From Calycina herbarum (taxonomy: Eukaryota; Ascomycota; Leotiomycetes; Helotiales; Pezizellaceae): a stretch of DNA of 64,000 nt. A program made the translations under genes and the position numbers. The stretch lies in the NCBI GenBank assembly GCA_001414485.1, contig LLEY01000143.1, forward strand, positions 62,001 to 126,000, in the 5' to 3' direction. Shown piece after piece: positions 42,701 through 57,700 of this stretch (within the stretch, counting starts at the first letter, position 1; each line of letters begins with the position of its first letter). Under the pieces are notes generated by a model. It saw only the letters and a program-made list of their open reading frames with translations, ran no database searches and was not told where the DNA came from.

Positions 42701-45700
42701 AGTATTTTATATAGCCTCTATTAGTAATAATTACATCTATATATCGATTAGACATTCCACGTATTAGATCTATTATTATAGCATATATAATCGATTCCCA
42801 AGCCTCCTAAACAGCTGCCCTTAGACGCTTATATAACCTATAGACGTCTAGGTAGTGCTCTTGAATATAATCCTTTATTATATCCTATATAGTCTTAATC
42901 AGGTTTAAATCAGAAGAGTTTACTAGCTAAAATATAGTCGTAATCCTAATTACTTCAAAAACAGACTTTGTATATACTAAAGTATAACTCTTTACGTTGT
43001 CCTATTAAAAAGAGAGTTCTAGATATTACTAGAGAATCTCTTAAATAATTAGAATAATAATCCTACTATAAGAGCTCTTATTAATTGTCTCCTAATCTTT
43101 CTCCTAAAAAAGGCCCTTATACCTCCTATATTTTCCGCTTAAACAGCCCTAGAACATCTATCCAATCTTCCTTTGATACCGAGCCTCTATATAGTCTATA
43201 TTATAGACCTCTGACTGCCTAATCTTTCTTATAATCTATGCCCTCGTATGCCGGCCTGGCTTTACCTAAGTCTCGTCACTCCATAGCACCGAAAACCACT
43301 GCTCTTCTATCTAAAAGAGATGCTCTCACGCCTAATCAAGCCTGTTCTTTCGGTTCTCTTCTGAAAGTAGTGGTTTAAGGCGTGTATGTCGCCGTACGTA
43401 GCCCTCCTTCTTAAAGGCTGCTCTTATTGCCTTCTCCCCACAGTCCTAGCCTAGGATTGAAGGAATATCTGCCCATTTTATACGTCGATTTGCAGCCGAA
43501 GCAGTAGTCTATTCCACAAGTCGTTTCCTTTCCGGCGTGCTTAAGAAAAGCTTCCTACCACGGGCGTGTTTTTGAGGAGTTAATCGGTGGACAAGAGCGT
43601 ATCGTACCTGATTTCTTATCAGGTTTAGCTATAGTACAATTTCGTCTTATATAAAGCCGGCATCGTAGTATAGGGTCTACACCCGTATTCGATCGTCTCG
43701 CGTACACTGTTTTGAAGGTGTCTTAGGTGTAGGCACATAGTAGGATGCTTCTATAGTATTGAATTGATCGAAAATAGGTGGAAAAGCGGTATCCAGAGTA
43801 TATTAATCTCATTAGCTGCGATGACGTTAGCGTGGAACCTTCTAGCGTATCGTAGTAGTGGCGAATAGTGGTTATTTCAGCTCTATACGAAGTATATTAA
43901 GAGCTTTATATATCGTTTATTAATAACAAATTCTATTTTCTATATTATAAGCTTAAGTCGTTGTTAAAACTAAAGAACTGACAATCCTTCTAAAGAAAGT
44001 CCTAATATAATAATTCTACCCTATACAGCTTAATAAGTAAGTCTATAACCAGTAGGTAGCTAGAGAAGATTAGTAGTACCATCTACTAGCTAGTTCTCAG
44101 AAACGTGTAAGGTTAGGATATACGTACCGTCGGGGGAGAAGACGACTGAGGTGACTGCATTAGTATAGCCCTCGAGGGCTGGTAGTAGCTGCTATCTCGT
44201 GGCTGTATCCCAGCGCCGGACGGTGTTGTTGTAAGACCTAGACACGATCTGCTTACCGTTAAGAAAGAAGGCGACTAAGCTGACTATAACAGTATAGCCC
44301 TTGAGGGCTGGCAGTAGTTGCTGTCCCGTGGCTACATCCTAGCGCTGGACGGTCTTATTGTTAAACCTAGACACGATCTACTTGCCGTCAGAGGAGAAGG
44401 CAACTGAGCTAACTATATTAGTATAGCCCTCGAGAGCTGGCAGTAGCTGCTGTCCCGTGGCTGTATCCTAGCGCCAGACAGTCTTATTGTCAAACCCAGA
44501 CACGATCTACTTGCTGTTAAGGGAGAAGGCGACTGAGGTAACCTAATCAGTATAGCCCTCGAAGGCTGGCAGTAGCTGCTATCCCGTGGCTACATCCTAG
44601 CGCCGGATAGTGTTATCGTAAGATCTAGATATAATCTACTTTCCGTTAGGGGAGAAGGCGACTGAGGTAACTACATTAGTATGGCCCTCGAGGGCTGGTA
44701 GTAGTTACTGTCCCGTGGCTGTATCCTAGCGCTGGACAGTCTCGTTGTAAGACCTAGACACGATCTGCTTTCCGTCAGGGGAGAAGGCGACTGAGGTGAC
44801 CTAATAAGTATGGCTCTTAAGGGCTGGCAGTAGCTGCTGTTCTGTAGTTGCGTCTCAGCGCCGGACGGTGTTGTCCTAAGACCTAGACACGATCTGCTTA
44901 CTGTTAGAGGAGAAGGCGACTGAGGTAACTTCTTAAGTATAGCCCTCGAGGGCTGGCAGTAGCTGCTGTCCCGTGGCTGTATCCTAGCACTGGACGGTTG
45001 TGTTGTTAGACCTAGACACGATCTGCTTGCTATTAGAGGAGAAGGCTACGGAGCTGACTATATTAGTATAGCCCTCGAGGGTTTGTAGCATCGTATTCTA
45101 GTATATTTCGACTCTAGGCTTTTTCTAGATCTAAGATAGAATATAGCTCTTGAATACTTCTCGAATAATACTCTTCTCTAGTGCGAAAATAAGAGCTGAA
45201 TAATATACTTAAAGAGGCGCTTGTTTAATAATTAATCGAGTAGATACGGCGAAGTGCCTAGCATCGTATATAAACGTATATATATTAGAGCTTTTATTAA
45301 ACTTGTTTATCTTAGTAGAGTCTTCTCTAAAAGTATTCTTAAAATCGTAATATAACTTACCTTAATCTAGTTCTTAAGCTTTATTATTATTACGATACTA
45401 TCTAGTAAGCTTTTTATTAAGCTAAGCCTCTTAAGCTAGAATATAAAACTCCTTTTTAAAAACTAATAAACGGAGCTACTGTTTATAAGATTATTAGTAA
45501 TATGTCCTCTATTATAGTTAAGTAGATAGTTAACCTAATAGAAACAGGAGTATTATACTATTATAAGTGGATCTAGAACTAGTAGCTCGATTATTCTAAT
45601 CTGGAACCTAGAGGCGTGTAATTTGTATATATTATGTTAAAGCGTTTTAGATATAATCTTAAGTAATTTTAAGAACATAGTATAGATTATATTAGCCTTT

Positions 45701-48700
45701 TTAGATAGAAATACTCTATTAAATGCTCTTTTAAGTAAGAATTCCTTTACTAATTAATAGATAAAATACGTCTGATTCTCTTATATAGTAAGAAACGAGC
45801 TATATTTATTAATAACCTTTATAACTTTATTAAGATTAGTAGATATTTTCTTAGGTAGATTAAAGAGAGCTTCTACCTTAAGCAGGTGGAGTAGGTAGTA
45901 TATAAGCGTTATAGTAGAAAGGACGAGACGGTAGAACACTAGATCTCTATATTATAGCTGTTTAACCTAACGTAGTATCTGATCATAGAGTGGTTCTAGC
46001 TCTAGTAGTATGTCTTAAAACACATCGAGCACGTCCTAGCTCTCTATAAGCTTAAGCTCTTTTAAGATAAGAGCTATCTAAAGAAATATCCTATTAGCCT
46101 TAGTATATATCTGACCTCGAATTATCTCTTATAGCTTGCCGTCGTCCTTAATAAGTCGTAGTTTAGAAACCTTAAAATCGATAAACAACTAGATAGCACG
46201 AGAGATATACTCCTTGTTAAGCTTAAGGCTAAGCCTCGTCTATATATAATCAAGTCTTAGCCGCGCCTTAATATTAGGTTTGTTACGGCTTAATATAATC
46301 TATTTTACATAAGTAGATGTTAAGGTAGTTTAACTAATTAGATCTAAAAGCTAGTTAAGATTTACTTTATATTTATTAAGTATATTAATAATTAAATAGA
46401 TACTCTTTAAGCTTAGGTCTTATAAGATACTAGTAAAGATTTTAGATAATATAACCTAGGCGTTTAGGTCTTTATAAAGGGCCTTGCTAGCGTGGTCGTA
46501 CTTTTTCTATATATACGAGATAAGTAATAGTTGCTAGTCGATAAGTAAGTAGATAAGACCGCAGAGCGTAGCTAATATATTATTAATATAGTTATTAGTA
46601 GCCTAGTAGAAGAAGTATAATAATAGTATAGTTACCTCTTTATCTCTTAGCTTTGTTAAAGGGCTTAATTTATCAAGGATACTGCTAATAAGCATCGTCT
46701 TACCTTTACCAGGGTTACTCTTAATCTAGAGTAGCCGGCTCTATATATTATTATATCATTGCTAGAAATTAAGATATTTAAGAATCTATTAGTAAGAGTC
46801 TCGTAGCAGCCCGCCCTTCGTGTCTTTAATCTGCTTCTTATCTTTCTAGGGATCTGTTATCTATAGGTCTTATATATAACTTTGGCTTTTAAGATTAGGT
46901 AGATTCTACTTATCTCCTTTTAAAAAGTAATTAGTAGATAGCTAAAGATAAAGGTATTTATTAGATGTTTACTTATCTACGATTTCTAGATCTTCTTCTT
47001 TAGCTATCTTAATATATTCTCCTTTCCTTTGTTATAGATAAGCGACATATTAACGTTAAAAATACCTAGTAGTAAGTATGCTTTATCTTCCTTGCGAAAA
47101 GTCTTACGACTTACTACCTATGATAATCGCTTATCAACGCTGAAATTAGACAAAGAGCTCCCTCGAAGAGCCCTGGCTAGAATGCCTATTACCTCGTAGA
47201 TATATTATTCTAAAGAGGCCTTATTTCCTAGTAGCTCTCCTTCTTTAGAGAAGAAGTCGACTGATACTAGCGTAATAAGCTCTTGTAGAGTCTAGTCTTA
47301 TATAAACTATTTGCTTACTTAGAAAGCAGATTCCTAAGTACACTTGGCAGACATATTACTTGCTTTCTACTTTTATATTAAAATATTAGATAAATAGACG
47401 TAGTATCTAGTCGCTTTCTAGTACTAGTAAAACATCGAGTTGATAGCTTTAGCAAGCTCGGCGCTGCTCGATTTATCGATATAGTATATATCTACCTAGA
47501 AGTATTCTAATTTATTACACCTCGCCTGTTCTCTATAAAACTATATCTTACTATAGCTAGCCTTGCCTTTACTTATACTGTCTGTTATATCTTTAAAAGT
47601 AACCTCCCCTGCTCCTTATCTGTATGAAAGTATAGTATACTTCTTAGGTATGTCGCCTTTAAACTTAGTTAGACTGAACCCGCTATTAGTATTATAGTAT
47701 AGTAGATATATTATTTAACTAAGTTCGAGGATTGTAAAGAAGAGGGTTCTCGTTAGTAGTTAAGCTGTTAAGTTAGTATAGATGCGAAGGGTAAAGAGTT
47801 TATGTCGGGTTAAGGCTAGCGTACTTAGCTAAGCGACAGCCTTATAGTAATAGCATCGTCGTCTATTACTAGAAGAGCGCGAGACCGGCCTAATCGCTTA
47901 GGCTTACTAGCGAAGTTAATCTCGATTAATAATAACATATTTATATTACTAAGAGAGAAGCTAAAGAAATTTAAGAATTGAATAATAGAAAAGGAGGTTA
48001 GTACCTAGTCTACTCTCGATTATCTACCTATTATTAATTTCTAGCCTTACGTCTTCGTATAACATATATTAAGTAAGCTACGGCGAAACTACGGCAAAAA
48101 TCGACGAAATTACTAAAGCTTTAGGAGTTTATAGCGGCTGTCCCTTCTAGCCGAGAATCGTTAGTTCTATTGATTAGAAGTCCTAATCCACGTAGCGGCC
48201 CTAGACCTGTTTATATACTACAGTAGCTACAAAGCTTATAAGAGTCTAGGATAAAAAAATAAGAATGTAAAGCTTAGATACGAACTTTTAAGGTATATAA
48301 AAGATAATAAAAGCTCACTAGTATACTATATATAGGAGTAAATAATTATTAATCGTTCTAAGAGGATTTAACCTATTTAAGACTAAAAGGTGATATCCTA
48401 ATCAGGTGATTAGTTAAATACACGGAGGGTTCACCCTAGTATTTATATTTATTATAGCCTATACGTAGTAGCTGTAGTAGATAGCTAGTATAGCTAGATA
48501 TAATATAGTATATAGAGGCGGCCCGTTCTAGCAACAGCTAAAAATAGCCGAAGTAGTCTATCTATACTTATAATATTTTTTAAGTAAGACGACGCGAAGC
48601 TAATTTTACAAGCTACTATAAAAGAGAATATAATAACAGGCTTGTTAGCCTAAACTATATATCCTCTTAAATTAGATATTAGCTAGAAAAGGCTCTACTA

Positions 48701-51700
48701 ACACTCGCCTGAAAATTAGAGCTGTAAATCAGAGTCCCGTATCGGTTTTCTAATCTCAAAGTTACCTAGATACTTAAGAGTATAGCTTCTAGTACGCTAT
48801 TCTAAAAACAGTTTACTACCTCGGCAAAAGTACTAATCTATATAGCAAGTTTAGATAAATCTATATAGTATAGCCGCTATAAGGCTTGAAAATAATTTTA
48901 GGTATAGTATTTAATATATATAACTCAGGTGACATCTTATATAGAAAGTAGAAGTGAGAGAAGTACTAGAGTAGAGGTTTAAGAAAGGAACTATATTATA
49001 GACTTCAAGTAAAGACATGCTATAAATCAAGCTAAGAAAAGCTTTTATTATTATTTTTCTTAGTAAAGGGTCTTAATATATTTAGAATTAACTATAGAAC
49101 AAAGCTAGTATAAAAAATATAGGAGTCGCCTATACGTGTTCGGTTTTTTTTCAGTTTAAAAGTAACGTCTGTCTCTGCGTACTGAAACGTACCTCGTAAC
49201 GAAACAAAATATAGGTACTTTAAGTTTAAGCGACTTAAAATCTATGAACTCGTTAAAATTTCTATTTATTTTCATTTCAGTACATTATATGCTTCCTCTG
49301 AACACTTCTAACCCACTAGTTCTGAAAAATATTATCGTGTCATCGCCGCTCTCTTATATTTACAGAGAGCCTCCTTTTACTCTATAATAGGACCCCTCGA
49401 CTTATAACACCACTATTAAATTTTTTTCACTATTTAAACATATGAAACGATTAAATATGGGCATACAGGTCCTATAATAACACGAATATGCTATTGCCAC
49501 TTTGTGGCGGCCAAGGCGTGCCTCGTCATACGACGTCGCCACATGGGTTGATACCTCCTCTAATCAAGCGAGCAAGGACCCTGGTTAGCTGCGTCGTGGT
49601 TACAGTAATCTCGGTAAAAATAATTATATTAATAATGTAATACAGTAAAAGGCACTTCGAGTGTCGCTAAAAAGCAACAGCCATTTCATGAGGCCTGTGG
49701 CTGTGCACAATCGACTGGTTGTAGCCCAAGGTACCCGCTGCTACTGCTCACTGTCATCGGTCCTCCTGTCACGGTCCCATCTCTTCCTCGTCTCCCCCCT
49801 CTCCCTTCTTTTCCCACCCTGCCAGAGTCAGCTGGTTCATGGCAGCCATGATCATGGCGCTGCATCTGGATGCTGCACGGCATCTTTTGATCAAGATATT
49901 ACTAATGAGAGGGCTGGTCGAAGAAGTGGATGTTACGGCGAATGATTAGTAATACGGCGCTTTATGCCTAAGGCTGTAAGACGACCAGTGTCAGCGCTGT
50001 GAAGCGAGTTTCGACCGGTGATCCCTTGTTCAAGGTAAGCAAGCCTTGCCAGCCTTAGCTAAATGCTGGTTTCTCGCTGACACGATCTGACCACACTGGC
50101 GTCAACCATACAATCATCATCAGCCAACACCATCCTCTCCAATTGTGGTTCCTCTGCCTCACCTCCCCACATCTCTCCGAGCATCACTCCGCCGCTCATG
50201 TATGCCAGCCCCTTGAAATAGTACTCCCTTCTCTCTTCACACCAGGTCGGTGTCCTCCTCAGGATGAACGGCGCATCGCATCCAACCACCAAGGCCACCA
50301 AATCCCCAGATTGGATCTCTCCCTCTTGGCCGATGCATTTCAATCCAGCAGAGAGCCCCACCAACCGGCTATCATCCGTCGTGAATAGCGACAGGTCAGC
50401 AAGCTGTCCCAACTTATCTTCAGCAACTTCTTGCATGAGTTTATGTTCGATACATCGGGTGGCGATGCGTTTACACATCTTCTTCTGCAGCTCTTTTGAG
50501 GGTCTGCGTTGCTGCCAACTCTGCTGAGAATCCCCAGCAATTGTTGTCCTTCCCAGATGCGGTAATATCTCTTCCTCCAGGAACGCAAAAATATAGCTCA
50601 AAAATTCCTGGCTTTCATCTTCTCGTGTATGTCTCGGATCGGCCTGCGTTCTCGATAACTGATTAATAACGAGCACTTCGATTAGGGCCTCACCAAGTTT
50701 GCGTCCCAACTCCTCGTCCTCTTCATTCTCCCTGCCTCCGACGACCAGATGATGATCCATCAGTAACATTTCAATCCAACTTGCAAGGCGAGCCTTCACG
50801 ACCTCGATATCCCAAGACTCTTCCATAGTTAGAGGCACACCGACACTTTTTATCGACCCCAGGATCTTCCCCTTCATTCGCAGCTCCCTATCCAGCGGAG
50901 ACGATGGCAAGTCTTCCTTCGGTATCCTCGACTTCCGTGTTGCCTCTACCCAGATAGTGTTGGAGGATCCGGATTCGGGATACCAGCGCGGGTAAGATAC
51001 TGTTCTCTGCCAGTTCTTGGCCCACGACGGCAGCGACTCCGGCACCGGCTTCGGCAACTCCATATTTTCACGTATCCCACGATTTGTCCCCTCCTCTGTC
51101 TTGGCCACGATAATATCTAATCGCCTTGATAGCCGGATGACTAGGAGAGTGAGCTCCCGAAAGACGGCCCCCGCCGGCCTACTGTAATCTACCGGCGGGA
51201 GCTGCTGCCCTATGCCGGGCAGCATGAGCAGACCGTACAAGCCATACACCTCGTCCCTCGCATCCGTCGCCAATAGCTGTGGCTTGTTGAGTAGAATCTT
51301 AAACATCAACTGTGCCACTACCTCCTCGGTTATACTCGTGTCTTCCAAATTGTTTATGCCAGATCCCCACCACCAGTCATAGATCTTCGACCGCCATTGT
51401 ATCGCGCTCCACGACATATATTCGAGTTTGCCGTCCCAGTAATGGGGAAGCTCGCTCGTGCGCCGCCCGACGACAAGCCGAATCTCTTCATACCATATCT
51501 TGAAAAGGGCCCAATCCAGCTGCGCCTTCCCATGCACCACCACGGGATGCCTCGAGAGGATAAGCTCCTGGGCTGTCCATACGCGATGCAGCCACGGATG
51601 AAGGATTAGCCTGGCGGCGTCCCCACCAGGCGGAATAATACCAATCATCGATATGACAAGATGCCGAAAGCTCTTCTGGCGGCTGAAGCGCCTCGTCCAG

Positions 51701-54700
51701 AAGCCCTTGCCGAGCTTGAGGTGACGGCTGTATTTTTGGGTTTTTCGAAAGGAAGCTGTGACATCTTTGCTCTCGTCCCCGAACCAGATGAGGACTTTCC
51801 GGGCGTTCATATAGACGTCGCGCATTAAGGGAACCTGCACGTTCTTCTCGATGATGGAGGACTGATCGATGCAAATGGCGTCGACCCAAAGGGTAATAGT
51901 TTGCCTCTTGTCCCGTAGAGAAAGGAGGGCGGTTCCGCAGTTTTGAGTTATTTTGACGGTGATTGTATCGGTGGATGTACTATCCCCACAGTGGCAGAAG
52001 ATGAGGCGATCCTGTGGGTGTCCCCATACGTAGGAGAGGGCATCGTATTGAATATCCGGGTTTTCCTTGGCATCGTCGATGGGTATTTCCTCGAGGGTAC
52101 AGTGTAGAGGTGCTGCGCGGTCCTTGGCCGGGTGGAGACGCAGGATGCGTATATTGCGAGAGGAGTTGAGCGTGGAGTACGCGGCCATGGCTAAAAAAGA
52201 CCCTGTGAGGCGCGAAGGGTTATGTGACAGGATGGTGAGTAAAACTGCAATGGGATGGGGTGTTGAAATTGTCGCGCAAGGTTGAGCCACTGGTGGTGAC
52301 TGAGTCAAATAGATGTCACTCACAAAGCTATTGTAGATTTTATTGTATGGCGATAATGAATGCAACGCTGCACCGGTGCGGTCGGTAGGAGACGCTAGAG
52401 TTGAGGCTCGCACGAAGCTTCCAGAATAAGGCCCCACCATTGCAGCTTTTAGGTGGCCCTTACACGGCCTACTTCCCAGTTCCGCGCAAGACAGATCAAA
52501 ACACCAATAAATGGGTTGTAGATGGGACCCTGAAAACAGCGGCTGAGCACCACAATTTGGGCGACAAGTGGAACCGAAAACCACCTGTGTACCGTACGTA
52601 GTCATGATTAATAACAAAAATGTGGACGCTAAACATGACTGTCACTGTGTTATACTGACGGTTTCTTGAGTAAGTATGGTAATAGGTGGAGGGTGGAATG
52701 GAAATGGGTCGCCAAGGGCGGACCTTGCCGGAAAATTCCGTTTCCAACATCCTCCGACTGGCAAAACGTGGCAGCCAGCCCACTTCCGGCTTCTCGCTGC
52801 CTGCCAGCTTTGCACTGCTAGCTTTTCATTTCCAGCTTTCACTTCTGGCTTTTCCCTCAAACTGTTTGTGCTCTGCTTGAAACGACGAACGGCTTCGATT
52901 CCTACCCTAGCCTCCAAGGGCAAGATTGCTGACGGATTCAAAGATGACCTTAATGATGACAAGTCTGGAAGGGCTGCAGGAGTGCTGAAAGGAGCACGGC
53001 ATCAGCACGCCAGACTATGCGATGACCTTGCCATAAGGTTGAAAGAATGGTGGTGATATGACAATGATAGCGAGCACAGCGGCGCACTCTCCGACCGAAG
53101 GCGATACCTACCCGCGACATATAACGACGGCGTAATGGAGATGGCACAATGAGGATGGCACAATGAAGATGGCACATCAAAGAGCGTACGATAACGGCGG
53201 GCCCGATGACGGCAGGCATCAGCCATTACAAGGCGTTCAGCATACGCATTGCGGAGCACGGCAGAGGAACGTCAAAGGTTGGTTATAACCTCTTGTGTCA
53301 AAACCCGACGAAGACTAAACATTAAATCTAACTTACTTTGCAGCAACCGGGTCGTGAAGCCAGCTTGAGCTTGCCTCAGACTTATCGATCCTCTATTACA
53401 TATTCAAATGGCAATCTTGGCTTCTACTACCACATCTTTGCTACTAGGGCTCTCCATGGTTCTGGCACAATCTCATCTTCCGCAATCGGTGTTTGCATCA
53501 CTGAGGCTCTCGATGGTGCTAGCGCTTTGTTCGTCCGCGCTATCTTGGTTTTTGGTTCCGGCTCTGGCTCCTCTGCCTCTTCTGCCTCTTCTGCCTCTGC
53601 CTCTGCCTCTGCCTCTAGCACAGCGCTTTTGCGCTTCCGACCCCGTCTTACCTTGTTTGCGGCTTCCTCTGCCTCTGGCGTGGCACCTTTGCGCTTCCGA
53701 CCACGTTTACCCTTCCCTTTGGCTGCTTTGGCTGCGTCTTTTACGACACGCTTCGCTCGTGCTTCCTCGAGGTCCTCATAGCTCATGACCTTCGCTTTCC
53801 CTAGCACTAATGACTTGGTCGATCGTCGAACCTTGGCTTCGTTATTGATTGTGGTCAGAAACTGAATTCGGTCCTCTTGGAGAATGGCCTGAGCAGAGGA
53901 TTTCTGGAACGCTTTGGTACATTTCTGTAAGTGCCTCGCTAGGTTCTGTTTGCTCGTTTCATCAAGCGCATGAGCATCCCGTTGGATGATCAGGTTCTGC
54001 AGTGACATAAAAGACTCTGCTGACAATGGCGTCACAGGCGTTTGCGGTTCTACGTCTTGCCGACAAGACCCTACCTTCACCTCATCGGCGCTTGGAATGG
54101 CTGGTTCAGCCGGAGGGGCGGGCATACTTCTGAGCACCCGATCTGGATTGAACGGGATCAGACCGCTTGCAGCGAAGCCAGCCTTGATATTCTTTGGCGT
54201 GAACGCTACTTCCCTTGCGGGGCTGTACAGCGCAGTGAAGTGCTCCTTGCCGATCGTATTTACACCTCCTTGCTCGAGTCGGTCGACCTGGTCACGATAG
54301 GCTGCCTTGAGTCGGGCAAACGGTGCTACATCACAAGGCTGGAGCTTGTGGGAGGTATAAGAAGGGAGACGACATAGGAGAATATTGTTCTCAAAACAGA
54401 ACTCTAAGATTTCGAGGGTTTCGTGCGTTCCAAAGCCATCGCAGATCAAGACGCGTGGTCTGTTGTTAGCTCGTTCTTTCGTTTCGGGATCAAATATACG
54501 CTTGAGCCACTCTAAGCTGATCTTAGAGTCGGTGTATCCAGAGTCGGAGCATGCATACTGCCATCCAGGGGTAGGAAACGTGGTCCAGTTGCTTCGATAG
54601 GTGCTCGCTGGCCAGATTATCATCGGGTTTAGATACCTACCATCGCCACTGATACATTCGATCGCGGTCACGGATGTGCGCTTGACTCTCGCACCTCTAT

Positions 54701-57700
54701 AGTCTCGCTTGTCATACTTACTTATAAGGACCTTTACAGAGCTTGGCATAGACAGCATCACTCCAGTCTCGTCCATGTTATACATGTTCTTAACACGGAT
54801 AGCCGGATCTTGTAATACTTCTTTCATCACCTTAAACCAGTGTACGATCTTCCTATAAATGTTTTTCTCGTGACGGTTCCAGTCTAAGGCCTTGACTCTC
54901 CGTGCTAGTAGTATGGGATGGCGTCTTTCTAGAGCCTTTACCCAGTTCCGACCGGGAGCCTTAGGAGGCCTTTCAGTGGTTGGTCGATGGCGGGTGACAC
55001 TGTAGGCTAGTGAAGGGATAAACTTCATTCGTATTAGATAACCAAGGTCAGCCATTTAAAGTAGGTACTTAACGATAACCTCTTCTTTATACGGTTTGAG
55101 GTACTGTTGCCCTTGGGCCTTCTCTTCCCTCGAGGGTCGTCCGTGAGCACGATGATAGAGTGTAGAGTAGGAGATATTGCTATGATGATCTGCAAGAGCA
55201 CGGTATGATTTAGGCACGCTAGGCGGCACGCCTTGCGCCAATACCTGACTGGCTTTGTCCATGTTGTCCTATCGTGGTGATGGTGTTGTGAAGGGGCGCT
55301 CCTGCAGGCACCAGCGTGCCGCCACGCACCTTGCCGTATGGAATGTTCGAGAAGCATGCTACTGCGCCACACGCGTGACATTCTAACGCCACGCACATGA
55401 CTAGGCGTAAAAGTAGTGGCTGAGGAAAATATAGCGAGCCCGGATTTATACAGTATAATGTAACCCCGCTAATACATATTAATAAGCACAAAATGAAGCT
55501 AAAACATGTGGCGTTTATACACCCCTCTCCTTACATCGGGGAAACTCCCGGGCTGTATTATTTCCCTTTTAAGTGTCTTTAAAAATTAGAGCTATATTCT
55601 TCTGATATAGCACCTTTCCCTAAGTGCTCCGAATTTTAAAGAGACTCTAATAGTCGTGATTAAGCATAGAGGTACAGCTGAAACGGCGATCAGTAGCGTA
55701 ATTGAAACGATTAATAGTATAACTAACCATAGTTATTTTCTTCTTACTAAGTGGTCCTCTTAGGGAGAAATAGTTAAAGAAAGTAGAATTTTAAGCATAA
55801 ATTTATAGACCTGCTAAGAAAAAAGTTGTAATTAGTAAACTATAGATTTGTTTCGTTATAGAGTGCGTTTCGGCACGCAGGGATAGACGTTAAAGTACCT
55901 AAAAAATTTCTCGGTATAGGTGGTTTCTCGTTACGTATAGATAGACAGTTATTCTTATTAACACTGCTATTTAGGAATTTTGAAATTCGTCTAATTTCTC
56001 GCTACATAGAGTGTCTCGCGACGCAGGGACGGACGTTAGAGAGGAATCCGCGATTCTTATAATCTCATTAGTCGTTTTTAGTACACCGGGTTTTCCGCTA
56101 CTTAGAGATAGACGTTATTTCTTTGTAGATTTGTTTAGACAAGCCGATGTTAGGATCTAAAGAGAAGCAAAATTAAAAGTCTAGCGCTTAGAAAGTTAAA
56201 ATTATAAGTTAACAAAGCTAAACGACAAATAGTATAAAGACTAAACTATATCCTAACTCTATATTAAATCCCTAGGCCTGCCTAAAAAAAGTAAAGATTA
56301 TAAAAAACTAAACGACTAAACTATACTCTCTCTAATATTAAATCAGTAGACATGTCTATAAGCTATTAAGCCCGACCTTCTCTACTAAAAGATTTACTAC
56401 AGCGGATAGCTTGCTTATGTTAGTAGTAAGGTTGTTAACTTACGCTATTTTTGTCTCTATAGTAGCTATTCTCTGCTCTATCTTATTAAGAATCGAATCC
56501 AAGCTCGTATTAGTATTAGACGACTATAAGCCTTCTAACTTCTTCTCTATAGTATTAATTTTATTCGTTAAAGAACGGATTTCCGAGCTTCCTGTTGAAG
56601 TCTAGTTAACCTCACTTACCGAACTACTTAGAATGTTGTTTATCAGCGCCTTCTATTCCTTCGATATAATATACGAATTTAGCTTAACATTCTATAGTGA
56701 AACGATTCCCTTCTCTTTATAGTACCTGAGAATATATCCTTTTCTAGCCTTCGCTGAAACCATATTTATAAGTCCTGATTTATTTAGGAGATTAATTCCG
56801 TATTCTATTCTAACGTAACACAGTGTCTCTGGACATATAGGCGTTTTCCTCTTTGTCAGGTCTAACCTCTTCCTCTCGTCTACAACGTAAAATAAAAATT
56901 CCCTGAAGTCTTTTCTATCTACCTTCTGCCACACTTTCACTAGCCTACTCTTTGTATCTGTTTCATCTATTAACTTAATCCCTAGTGTTATAAAGTACTT
57001 TTATAGCTCAATTATATTAATATTATCTTAGAATTCGAAGTTTAGGTTCTTAGGGTTAGTATATAGAAGCTCTATATAATAGAGAGACTCTACAACGTCG
57101 TCTTTCGTCCTCTGTCGACTAGTAATAATCCGCTTACCAGTCGGGAGGGGATAGGTTACCTAGGGAAAGTCGATATTTCTAAATTTAATATTTTCCCTCT
57201 CTAATCTTTGTCTCTCTAACCTTTCCCTCTTTAACCTCTCCCTCTCTAACCTTTTCCTTTCTGCTTTCTCCTACGCTTCCTTTTCTGCCTTCTTCTTTGC
57301 TTATACTTCTGCTATAATCTCATCTCCTAGAGCGTCTATCGTCTAAGTATTAGGATAATAGTATTTAGTGTTTATTTATAACAGCCTAGAATTTACCTTA
57401 TTAAGTTTGGTTTTCGCTTCTTCGTTAATAGGTTCGCCTTCACACCTGTTCCAAAGACGAGCAAAGTAGGGCTTAGCCTTATTAAAGATCGCTCTAATCG
57501 CTATATAGTCGATGATCTATTGGTTTTCCTCGATATCGTCTTCCTTATTCTGCTCTTTAATCTGCTGGTTAAGAGTCTTAAGCGCCCTTAGATTATCTAA
57601 GTTAGTAGGGTCCTTCTAAAGATTCGCTAAAATCGGTGTAGCTTCCTTATAGATCTTCCGAACAAATTCGGTTAGTAATAGTGTCTTGTCTAGGGGTGTT